The position numbers and the translations under genes were made by a program. DNA of 64,000 nt from Phycomyces nitens (taxonomy: Eukaryota > Mucoromycota > Mucoromycetes > Mucorales > Phycomycetaceae), in assembly GCA_022702545.1 (NCBI GenBank), contig JAHRBC010000005.1:310001-374000 (forward strand). The letters are read 5' to 3'. Position 1 is the stretch's first letter, and every line of letters begins with the position of its first letter. This document shows, piece by piece, positions 47,346 through 57,722 of the stretch. Under the pieces are notes generated by a model, which worked only from the letters and a program-made list of their open reading frames with translations, had not been told where the DNA came from and ran no database searches.

Positions 47346-49046
47346 GCGCGTAGACTCCTATTACTATAATCCTCATCAATTACTTGCTGTATCAAGTACT
47401 TGCTTGAGTAGACCATAGTGCAATTGATTATTATTATTATTTTTTATAAAAAAAGTTTTACATTTAGATGACAATCTGATTGCAATTGCGTATAAAATTG
47501 TACTAGTAGTTGAACTAGCAGCTAAAATAAAGACACGCCATGATTTTAGATAAGGATCACTAAATGTAATGGCTATATTATGGTCATAAAGATCCGGATA
47601 ACTGGTACAAGGGGTTGCTGGTCATACTCTCCTCTCAAGATGAAACCAGACCGGAATAATATCAAAGTTCATGCCAAATAAGTGTGTTTACCCTGGAAAC
47701 CCTTTTTTCCTTAAATATATACAAATTAGTATTATCTAAAATCTTGCCTACATCTCCAAGCGCTCTGACCAAGACAACAGTGGTCAATTCAAAGTCGAAT
47801 GATGATCCAAGAAAGATCTGATAAACCTCTAGAGCCCTAGATCACTCCGCCTTTTTTTAAAGAATGACAAAATGAGATCAAGGTATTTTGATCAAATACT
47901 CGGAGTTTAGCAAGGAAAACCCCAATATTCAAGCATCAAGGTTTTTGATTATTATTACTATTATTATTATTATAGTGTAGCGGTTTCCCACTGTTCCCTC
48001 TGTGCAACAAGTGCCTGTTTTACAAGCTCAAAAATTCAAATTTACATCTATTGTCTAGTCACCAGAGCCAAGGTATGATATTTGCAGTATTCACTAAACA
48101 AGGGCTCTGTTGATCTTACTAGATCAAGTAAAGTAAACCTGGACAAGAAATATGACCAATACTAATAGATGAAGAAGAATGGAAATCCAAAAAAAAATAG
48201 ATCTAAATAGATAATATTCCTGTTACTATATTCCTTGGCGCCATTTTAACTTGATCTTTTAGATTGTCATTCTGGCCACTTTCTCTTTTTGTCACCTTTT
48301 TAATAGCGCCACATCCTGTGTAGGAAATTTAATACCAAAATATATACATATTTAATCAATAATATTTATTACAGTGTATCATTGGGGCACTAGACACCGT
48401 ACACACGGTTCAATTGACAAACATTAGGGCATCCTTTTCACTGCCTATTGAAATATCATAATTCATTCACTCATTTATTTATTAATTGGTTTACAGGTAT
48501 CGGCGCCACTACCTGCCGCGGATTGGTACTATAGTTTCAGTGCAGCCAGCCCTGCTGTCACAATCTTTTTGCCGTAAGATGAACTGTTTATGGCAAAAAG
48601 TGTAACGATCCCTACTAAAAAGTAAGAATACCAGTTACAATCAAGGGTTGGTTAACCTCAAACATGACAATATGAAAATAAAAATAAAAGCTTGAGCTCT
48701 TGTGTTCTTCCTTGGTTTCTGTTTTATACCCAATACGGAAGTAAACACGGGAAATCGGTTGTACTTTTGGCGTTAGATGAACCTTTTAATAGTATTTATA
48801 TATATATATATACATATATTATTATTTCTTGTAATTGTAAAATATACCAATATCTTTTTTTTATTCTTTATTTTTTTTGCTTAATATTGCCGAGAACAAG
48901 GGGAAAGGAGTGTAATTACAGTAACAATAAAGGCGTACAAAAATATTCGAAAAAGAGCAAAATGGAACAAAGCCGGTTATTCATACAAATTAATTGCCTA
49001 ATTTTTATTATTTTAGGGTTGATTGATTATCTCTATGGACACAATG

Positions 49047-49055
49047 TTATCAGAT
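49047..49055 (-). promoter_or_regulatory. Iron-type GATA box (ATCTGATAA)
   Basis: This is a perfect ATCWGATAA match on the minus strand, about 0.91 kb upstream of the ferric reductase ATG. Confidence 0.5.
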
Positions 49056-49277
49056 CTTTCCAAATCCAGTCAAGATCCAGAACCCTACTGTAAAATATGG
49101 TGATCCCTGTTTAATAAATATACCTAAAACAGAAAATCGGACATTATACGACAATTCCATTGTGCATGCTATTCTTTAGGATGAATGGGTAAAGAAGTTG
49201 TGAATTGCGGAGGGATCTAATATCGGAGAGTGTCGATGGTGTGGCATTGATTGGCCTTGTCGGATGCCAATACACTG

Positions 49278-49286
49278 ATCTGATAA
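49278..49286 (+). promoter_or_regulatory. Iron-type GATA box (ATCTGATAA)
   Basis: This is a perfect ATCWGATAA match, about 0.69 kb upstream of the ferric reductase ATG. Confidence 0.5.
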
Positions 49287-49655
49287 CTCAGCGTAACCAT
49301 CCGTCTAGGCAGGGTAACAACTATAAAAAATCTTGGTAATATAACTCAGGCCATTCCGTCAAATCAAAGAAACTGAGAATCTATTCATACAAAAAGCTAG
49401 CTTCATGTGAACTTATTAAGCACTCTTGAGAATATAATCATGCAAACAAAAAGTAGCCAATAGCCATTTTATTTCATTTCAATTCAATTGATCAAGATCG
49501 TGTCAAATGACACTCTACTTGTGCCAGCAAATGAGTACAAACTATGTAGGAGAAAGGATGCAACAAAATTGACTGTGTAATGTAGATGGGATCGTTGTTT
49601 TATTCGGATATTCATTTTCATGGGGTCTTTAACCTTCGGGGGGTGTACTTCAAAA

Positions 49656-49682
49656 ATCTGATAACCATGGCCCATCAGATAA
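49656..49682 (+). promoter_or_regulatory. Paired iron-type GATA boxes
   Basis: ATCTGATAA at 49656-49664 and ATCAGATAA at 49674-49682 are both perfect ATCWGATAA matches. Their starts are 18 bp apart and about 0.3 kb upstream of the ferric reductase ATG. This sequence is the high-affinity site of fungal iron-responsive GATA repressors (Fep1, SreA, SRE, Urbs1). Confidence 0.65.
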
Positions 49683-49968
49683 CTCAATCTCAGATATCAT
49701 TGGCCACTCGGTTGACTCCATCGCCATCAAATTTGTTTATTTATTTTTTCTTGACTGACGGATTTCTAGACATATTTAAAGTGCCAATACTTGTAGAGGA
49801 AAACACATCAACCCACCACTTTACCTTTCTACTTTAATTCCTTCTTTATTTTCTTCTCTTATACGCCTTTAATTTATTAATTTTAAATTAAAGAAAGAAA
49901 AAGGGTCCCCAGATCGCTTGATTTTCCTTTTTATTCAAAAAAACCAAAACAAATAGATCCGTCTAGTC

Positions 49969-51963
49969 ATGGAAATCAGAACTTCATCAAATTTCCACAC
50001 CTGCGGGTTTTCTTATGCACTCCTCTGCTGGGGTCTATTCTCACTCTATTGCATATGGTACCAAGGAATGCGCTTGTATTCCTACTGGCTCAGACAGCAA
50101 CGTATCAAGGGCATCGACAGACAACCCATCGTATTCCCAGGAACCCATCTTTATAAAAAATGCGACTTTCTCGTCAAGATTCCCTTTGTGACCAACCTTA
50201 TTGCTGCAAAGCACATCGTCGGTGTCTTTCTTCTCTGTCTTGTAAACGTCCTCTGGGCACTGTATGCCCCATTCGTTTACGATGAAGGAGGCTGGTTCCT
50301 GCCTGGCACTGGTGTTATGGACCGCCGTCTCGCCTTCCTTGGCATGGTCAACTGGAATTTTGTCATCATCTTTGGTACTCGCAACAACATCGTCACCCAG
50401 ATGTCCGGTCTCACCTACGAAGCCTTGATTCCCTTCCATCGCTGGCTGGCTCGCCTTGGTCTTGCTGAATTTATGCTTCACTTTGTGTGGAGAATGTAAG
50501 TTGTAAACCTGGGTTTGATATCCTAACTAACTCTTTATTCTCAGTATTGCTGGCTACAGACGAAACTATATCATTGCCGAAGCTTTGTTCCGTAACACCG
50601 AATATACCACCGGCACCATCAGTACCATGGGTTTCTTGCTAATGTTCATCACCTCCTTTGAATACGTTCGTCGCAACTACTTTGAAGTGTTTTACTACAG
50701 TCACATCTTTGGCTTTGTCATTGGTACTGCCTTTGCCTGCTGGCACGAAAACACCTGCTTTGCCTACTTTATTCCCGTCATGATCTTGTGGGCTGCCGAC
50801 CGCGCCCTTCGTTCTTACAAGTCCTGGGTCGTTAGATCGACTCCTGTCCGTGTGGACGAGACTGTACCCCAGACTGCAACACAGGAAGGTATCCTTCGTG
50901 TCCTGTTTGAACAAAGTGGATTCAACAGATTTGCTCCCGGCCAGTACGCGTTCATGACCATTTCCAGCAAGTCCAAAAACTGGTGGCAATTCGCCTTTGC
51001 TTCCAACTGGCATCCTCTTACTATTTCCGAGATCTTCCGTGGCAAGAAGTCCGATGTTGCTTCTACAAACTCCAAGGATATTGAAGAGCGTGTTATCTCT
51101 GGCGAAAAGAAGAACGAAAAGACCCACAGTGGCGACAGTCTGTTGAACTTTGATATGAATACTCCCGAAGGTGTATCACAGCTCGCACAGCTCCGTCGCA
51201 GGGCCCCTGGTGTTGCCGGTCAATCCACGGACGATTCCATTCTTGCTACGGTCCACATCAAGGGTCTTGGTAACTATACCCGCCGAATTCTTCGTGCAGC
51301 AGCTGCAGGCGAGGACTTTGCCGTAAAGGTCGATGGTCCCTATGGCACCAAGCTTGATTATCGCGATCACAAGGTTATTGCTTGTTATGCGCTTGGTATC
51401 GGTGCTACCCCTGCTATGACTCTCATTAAAGATTGTGTGGAGCGTCGTGCAGCAGGTGTCAAAACTGTTACAACTGAACACATCTACTTTGTTTGGTCCG
51501 TTCGTGTCTCCGGTAAGGTTTAGCTCTAATAACAGAATTTTCTGACTATTATTTCCCCATTTTTGTATCGAATGATGTTTATTGATTATCTTTTGGATCT
51601 TTGTCTTTTTATTTTTTCCTTTTTTTAGAGGAATACACTTCCTTTATGGACATGCTGGCTTACTGGAATGAGAAATGCAAGTCTGCAATTCTTCCCATTT
51701 CGCTCACTGTCTTTATCCATGTTACCCGCCAGAACTCAGGCGAGAACCTCTTGGAAGGCTACCCTGGATCAAATGTTCTGTTTGGAACCCGTCCTGATAT
51801 CCCAGGCTACATGCAATTGATCGAGGACGAGGAGCGACAGAGAGGACGTGAGCATAGCCATGTCTATGTCCACACTTGTGGTACCGATGACTTTATGCGT
51901 AGCGTTTGGAACACAGCCTTGAAGCATGACTGGGACACCCACCGTGAAACCTTTGAGTTTTAG
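49969..51963 (+). CDS. Ferric reductase, FRE-type transmembrane flavocytochrome
   Basis: Three exons, 49969-50495, 50545-51512 and 51629-51963, give 609 residues. The N-terminal half is a multi-pass ferric-reductase transmembrane domain. Its haem-binding histidines are spaced as in the family: His157 and His171 (HRWLARLGLAEFMLH), His229 and His243 (HIFGFVIGTAFACWH). The FAD-binding motif is HPLTIS near residue 332, and the NAD(P)H-binding region has ALGIGATPAM. The enzyme passes electrons from cytosolic NADPH to extracellular Fe(III) (or Cu(II)) for uptake. An insertion rich in Lys, Ser and Glu (about residues 340-390) lies between the FAD motif and the rest. Four ATCWGATAA boxes upstream suggest iron repression. 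The GATA factor gene follows 306 bp downstream on the same strand. Confidence 0.93.
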
Positions 51964-52269
51964 GAAGCGTTATCTCGTTTTGTATATTTTAAGAAAATCG
52001 TTTCCAAATTTATTTATTAGATCCTATTCATTAATCTTTTTTTTATTGGCCTATATTCCATAAACATCATCCTCCAACCCACGTGTAATTTCAAGTAAAA
52101 ATGTAGTGAAAAAAAAATAAAGAGCCGCCTTGGTGGGAGGAGCAACAAAAGTTTGGGAGATGAACTGGCTTTAAATGGGGAGTCCAAAGTATGGTATTTT
52201 TGTTGATTTGTGAGCAGTTTGCCTTTCTTCCCTCTCTTTCTCCCCTTTCTCTTCATATCATATGCTGTC

Positions 52270-53853
52270 ATGGAATCTCTAAAGTTCAAGATAACAAATG
52301 GAAATTCAAACTCGCCACTCGAGGTCCTTGAATCAAACAAGGATTTGCCCAAGACCTGGCGCATGTGTGCTCGGGTCAAGGACTCTCTTGAGAATGGATC
52401 TCGACTGGAAAACATGTCATGGCGTCTCTGGTTTCGTCATCAAGCGAACCAGCGTAATAAACAAGCCCCAACAATTAGCCAGCCCCAAACTATCCAGACC
52501 CCTGTTCAGTACCCAATATCTCCAGAAATCGACCATAGAGACACCATGGCCCAGCATGGATTCCACTCTAATTCAACAGATTTCCAGGTCCAACAGCTGA
52601 ACAAATGCATTGAGACCGACAATTTCCATGTCGAGGACTTATTTGGTCCCCAGGGTTCCTGGGACTATCTATCGTCCGAGGCCATTTCTGTAGCAGCTGC
52701 AACAACAGGTTCAATGACAATCCCCCACCATTCTTTCTACACCAACCCAATGGCCAACTTCAATGCAACGGCCATGTCAGTATCAATCTCAATGCCTTCT
52801 AGCCCAGTCTCCATGCATCCCCACCTGCCGCCTTACACTACTCCACAGACCCCAGACTCCAATTATGAAAAGATGATGGCGCCCCCAGGATATAACGATG
52901 GTCAGCCACGGATGCACAATAATCTAGACTGCAATTTTGAAAAGTAAATATATTACTAGGCCCCATAATTCCATTGCACTTCCTAACAATCATCTAGGTC
53001 CTTTTCTCTAAACCCTCCGTTTGAACAGCCAATTGCTCCTTCTGAATCTGGTCAAGAAGATGAGTTTCAGCAGTTGCCGGTATGTACCAACTGTGAAGCG
53101 ACTTCTACTCCACTCTGGAGACGATCTGCCGACGATGAACTGCTCTGTAACGCATGCGGCCTCTAGTAAGTGTTTAGATTTTCTTATTACTCAAACACGG
53201 CCCTAATACATCTTATAGCCAAAAACTACACCATGCCCCAAGACCAAAGACCCTCAAGCCCAACCAGACACGTAAAGAAGTCAAGGAAGACATTCCACAG
53301 CTGATATGCTCAAACTGCTATACGAACAAGACACCCTTGTGGCGTAGGGATGATGACGGTGCATCGCTGTGCAATGCATGTGGACTCTAGTAAGCGTCTA
53401 TTGACTGATAACAAAAAAAAAGATATTTATAACTACCGTGCTCTTTAAAAGTTTATTTTCGTGATTTATATATTTATTGATTTTCTATTGCTTCTCAATA
53501 GTCTCAAATTACACAACGAGCGACGGCCGATATCAATGAAGACAGACACTATCAAGAAAAGGCAGCGATATGAAGGAGGCCATTTGAATAAAAAGCACCC
53601 CAAGAAGCCCAGGCCAACCCTTCCACCTACCTGCTCTCCAAAATCACATCGTGTTCCCAAGCCCTTTTCTCCTAGTCCGTCTCCCCAATTGATGGATATC
53701 GGCAGACCTTACTACTACCAACCACCACCAGATCCGAATTTCAGTCTGTCTAATGCTCAGAATGTTTATCAGTCATATGCTTCTTCATTTGTAATGGAGA
53801 ATGGAACGCCTAGGACGGCAAACAATCTGGAAATCAACATACCGCATTTCTGA
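52270..53853 (+). CDS. Two-finger GATA transcription factor with DUF1752-like domain
   Basis: Four exons, 52270-52943, 52998-53165, 53219-53389 and 53502-53853, give 454 residues. Near the N-terminus [15 protein letters not shown] and [12 protein letters not shown] match the DUF1752 domain found in fungal nitrogen GATA activators. The middle is Pro/Ser/Gln-rich. Two GATA fingers follow: [14 protein letters not shown] with LCNACGLY, and [14 protein letters not shown] with LCNACGLY, both CX2CX17CX2C, with a 32-residue linker. Both are followed by an intron inside the same Tyr codon. Fungal iron repressors also have two GATA fingers, but with a Cys-rich block between, which is absent here. It could therefore be a nitrogen-type (AreA-like) or an iron-type regulator. 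The tail is basic. I chose Met 52270 instead of the hydrophobic upstream extension. Confidence 0.9.
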
Positions 53854-54387
53854 TTACCAAAAAAAAAACTCTCCACTCTCGCACTTTGTAGTATAGCTCT
53901 CTCTCTCTCTCTCTAACTCTATTCTTTATTCAACTTTCTCTCTCTTTTTCACTTGCATTGTATCATAACTAAGCACTCTGGTACTATTACTATCTATCTT
54001 TTGTTATCATTTCCACTTCATTATTTATATTTCTTGTAGCCTTATCCTACCAACCTCCCCACTCTATTAAGGCCACTTTTTTTTTACTGAATTTTTCTAT
54101 TCGTTCTAGTCACTTTATTCATGCCCAAACCCTCGTCTTCTTTATTAATATAAATAACTTCATGCTTTAAAAATATTATTCTGTTTATTCGACAAGAGTC
54201 AAGTCAACTGTCGGTCAAACCGTCACTCTATAAAAAAAAACATGAAAAAATTTCAAGTGTAATAATCGCAGAAATATATATATATGAAAGATAAATGTAT
54301 ACACACAAAAATAATCATCAAACAATATATTTGTATTTATAATATATATATAGACTTTTAAACGCTCTTTTCTACAAATATATAATC
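53854..54387. other. 3' flank with CT microsatellite
   Basis: A (CT)n run lies at about 53896-53913. The rest is AT-rich spacer and the promoter of the next gene, without recognised sites. Confidence 0.6.
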
Positions 54388-57300
54388 ATGTCAAAAGCAC
54401 CAAATTCATCAAAGTTTATTGAATCATGGATCGCAGAAACCGAACAAGAAACTCTCGCAAATGACTCTAATGATCTAGATCAAGACATGCAGAGGGCCAT
54501 TGAATTGAGTAAACAATCCCATCAAGAAGAACAAGCGCGAATACTTGCCATGTTTACCATGCCATTTCAATCAACATCTTGTAATGATTCATTGTCCAGC
54601 CGTCGATTACAAAAGTCCATATTCGATGACGATAATAGAAAAGATCATGTTAAGCCTCGATCAGCTTTGAAAGCAGCCAATTCAAAAAGAAGTCAATCTA
54701 TACCAATGCGACAAAGCATTGAAAAATTAATTGGCACTCATTCAACCCTCTCTGACCTACCTTGCAATAAATCTCCCAAAAAACACGCTTCCTCTGAGAT
54801 CATGATCGACAATGAAAGAGATGAAGAGGAATTTGTGATTGAAGATGTGTCGGCCTGGCTAGAAGAAACCCGGTCAGAGAGTTCGGTTCGTGTAAAAGAG
54901 ACCATTACTTCGAGTCCACCTTCATCTCTAATAGGTGATTTCTATAACCCCAATCAAGCTGTACCTATCAGGCCATCTTTTGATTCTACGGCGTCTACCA
55001 CGTCCTTTTGTTTTGGAGATGACAAAGGCCGTCAAATGAACCCATCGGTCAATGCCATGAACCAACCATCATCAAGCCGTTTGGATAATCCTAGGAAAAC
55101 AGCTCATAGAGACGGGGATTATGCAAAAAAACATGTAAGAGAATTCAGTAAAGGCTCATCTTCATATCAAGTTGACCAAACAATTGTCCCTCAGGCCAAT
55201 ACGCAAGAAGATGCTTTTGATCAATTTTCTAGTCCTTGGGATGACTTTGATCAAATAGATGATATCAATTCAAAAGAACGCAGAGATCATTCGGATTCTC
55301 GGTTCCCAAGTATCTTTTCAGATCAATTCAGCCAAACAGACGATAAAGTGCATGTATACATACCAGATCATGACCTGGACATTTCTTCAGGTTCTCATTC
55401 AGATATATTTGGACAAGACGATCCCTGTACGACCACAACACAAAAGCCAATTTCTCGCAACACTTCTTCTAGCCCTCCTTCCGATATATTTGGATATGAA
55501 GATCAGTATACTACTACCACGGCACAAGAGTTAACTTTTCGCAAAACTTCTTCCAGTCCTTCCTCAGATATATTTGGACAAGAAGATCATAATATTACCA
55601 TGACACAAAAGTCAATTTCTCGCAAGATCTCTTCTAGCCCTCCTTCAGGTCTATTCGGACAAGAAGAGCATAATATTACCATGACACAAAAGTCAATTTC
55701 TCGCAACATCTCTTCTAGTCCTTCCTCAGATATATTCGGACAAGATTATCCTAAAACTACTACGGTACAAAAGTCAGTTTCTCGCAACATCTCTTCTAGC
55801 CCTCCTTCAGGTCTATTCGGACAACAAGATCGTAATATTACCACGGTACAAAAGTTAGTTTCTCGCAACATCTCTTCTAGCCCTCCTTCAGGTCTATTCA
55901 GACAAAAAGATCATAATATTACCATGACACAAAAGTCTGTTTCTCGCAACATCTCTTCTAGCCCTCCTTCAGGTCTGTTCGGACAACAAGATCGTAATAT
56001 TACCACGGTAAAAAATCCTGTTTCTCGCAACATCTCTTCTAGCCCTCCTTCGGATCTATTAGGCCAAATAGACCACAGCTATGAAAATCAACATGAAGAT
56101 GTCCAGAGTAATGATTCTTGGAGTCCAACCTTTGATTCTATTTGTGGTTCTGGCTATAAAGAAGCCGGGAAATCTCAATATGCTCCACGTCAACTGTCTT
56201 CTAGTCCTCCTTCAGATCTATTTGGACAGACAGACTACACACACATCGTGCAATCAAGATATACCCCTCCTAGACAAGCTTCTAGCCCTCCTCTAGATCT
56301 TTTCCAAAACAGTCAGCACGATAACATGGATTCTACCCATCAAGATCCTAGACAAATTTCATCAGGTTCTCATGGAGCTACATCTGGCTATAATTCTAGG
56401 ACTAGAAACTCGATATCTTTGAGTCATCGCACTCCATATCATTCTAGTATCGATAAAGTCCATTTGAATAATCCTGATATTCCGTTTTCTGCACAAAAAA
56501 GAAGCTTTGGTACATTACAGGAATCAGTAGATCCTTTGGAAAGCTCAAGTTCTCTACCTGCCCAGAATGACGAGAACAAGCAATCGGTGCCAAAAGAGCC
56601 ACCCAGACAAAAGAAGCACAGGATCATCAACCCTTTTAAATTAGACCCAATTAAACCACGTCGACCACAACCCACATCACCTCCCTTGTATAATACTGAA
56701 GACGTCGTTGGTGACTTTTTGAATTCCTGGCTAAACCGCGGAAAAGTAAAGCATGTTCCCACTCCAGTGGCAAGTATATGTGCATATAGACGACAATGGT
56801 CCGAGTACTTATTCCTGTTCTTGTATTGTAGATTCCGGTATTCTCACAATGCACCGTGTGCCTTCATTCGTTTCCGGACGAGGTACTGCATATACATGCG
56901 GCAACCTGCAAAGGAGGCTTCAATAGTCTAAACGATGAAGATGGCCAAACACAGAGGACTAGCGAGAGACAGCCCACACCCAATGAACGCTCTTTACGGA
57001 GTGCATTATGCCAAGAAGATGACAAAAGCACAGCAAGTAAGTGATCGAAATATTTGTATTTGTACCAAATGGCCAGGGCTTGCTGATACAGGGTGTGTGA
57101 TTAACGATGTGCCAGGTACTTTTGGGCTTCGTCCTCACCGAGAAAGACCAGTTGTGCGCCAGAATCGAACGATTGCCCGTAGTGTAGCCCGACAAGACAG
57201 ACGTAGATCAGAGTAAGTATTGTGTACTACAATGAATACCCAATAGAGACCTGGAAGAGGATAATTAATATGTCTAGTAATGACTTAGTCGAAATGAGAC

Positions 57301-57424
57301 TCCAATTGCGGCTGCAAATTACTATGCAGAGGACGATTCACTGGAAGGAGTAGAGGGTGGAGACTTTGGAGCCAGTATCGATGGACTTGCTTGGGAATCA
57401 ATGGGACACACCACTTATAACTGA
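54388..57424 (+). CDS. UIM and UBZ4-like zinc finger protein with 27-residue repeats
   Basis: Four exons, 54388-56769, 56832-57036, 57092-57212 and 57289-57424, give about 947 residues. The N-terminus has a ubiquitin-interacting motif (DMQRAIELSKQSHQEEQ, about residues 32-48). Residues about 330-570 are a tandem array with a unit of 27 residues (81 bp), core SSSPPSGLFGQ or SSSPPSDIFGQ; degenerate copies continue to about residue 640. A conserved block PFKLDPIKPRRP and DVVGDFLNSWLNRG follows. Exon 2 carries a CX2C...HX3C finger (CTVCLHSFPDEVLHIHAATC) like UBZ4 of SLX4 and RAD18. The intron before it is GC-AG (GCAAGT). The third exon's left edge could instead be 57116. A role in ubiquitin-dependent DNA repair is inferred only from the two ubiquitin-binding modules. 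I do not recognise the family. Confidence 0.8.
55390..56070 (+). repeat. 81-bp coding tandem repeat
   Basis: About eight copies of an 81-bp unit encode the SSSPPS(G/D)(L/I)FGQ core followed by a polar stretch ending TTVQKS or MTQKS. The copies are close at the DNA level, which points to recent unequal exchange or slippage. Looser copies occur at about 56190-56300. Confidence 0.85.
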
Positions 57425-57722
57425 ATAAATATAGAATCCAATTGAAGCCTGTTTCTTTTCCAGCTAAAAATAACTCTCTGGGACTCTCTTTTTTATTTTA
57501 TATCTCGTTTTGGCATTTTCTCATTTTCGTTTTCCTAGTCCGCCTTGGACCTTAATTTATGAGTATTGAATATATTTTTCTAGTTACTCTCCCCTCCCCT
57601 CCCCTCCCCCTCCCCCTTTATTCTTTTTTTATTCACCTGTGGTCTTGTAGCATTCCTCTACCCTTTCCTTTGTTTCTCTTTATTTATTCTGTGCTCTCTT
57701 AAAGACAATAGTTTTATAGCTA

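Larger units (their letters stand above)
47346..49968. other. Intergenic region upstream of the ferric reductase
   Basis: I see no gene. A short ATT run lies at 47950-47972. The part at 48500-48620 is less AT-rich than its surroundings but I cannot assign it to an RNA family. The last kilobase holds four ATCWGATAA boxes, listed separately. Confidence 0.55.

Noticed and set aside
48500..48620. A less AT-rich patch suspected to be a spliceosomal or nucleolar RNA gene
   Set aside because: I could not match it to U1, U2, U4, U5 or U6 signatures, nor find convincing C/D or H/ACA boxes.
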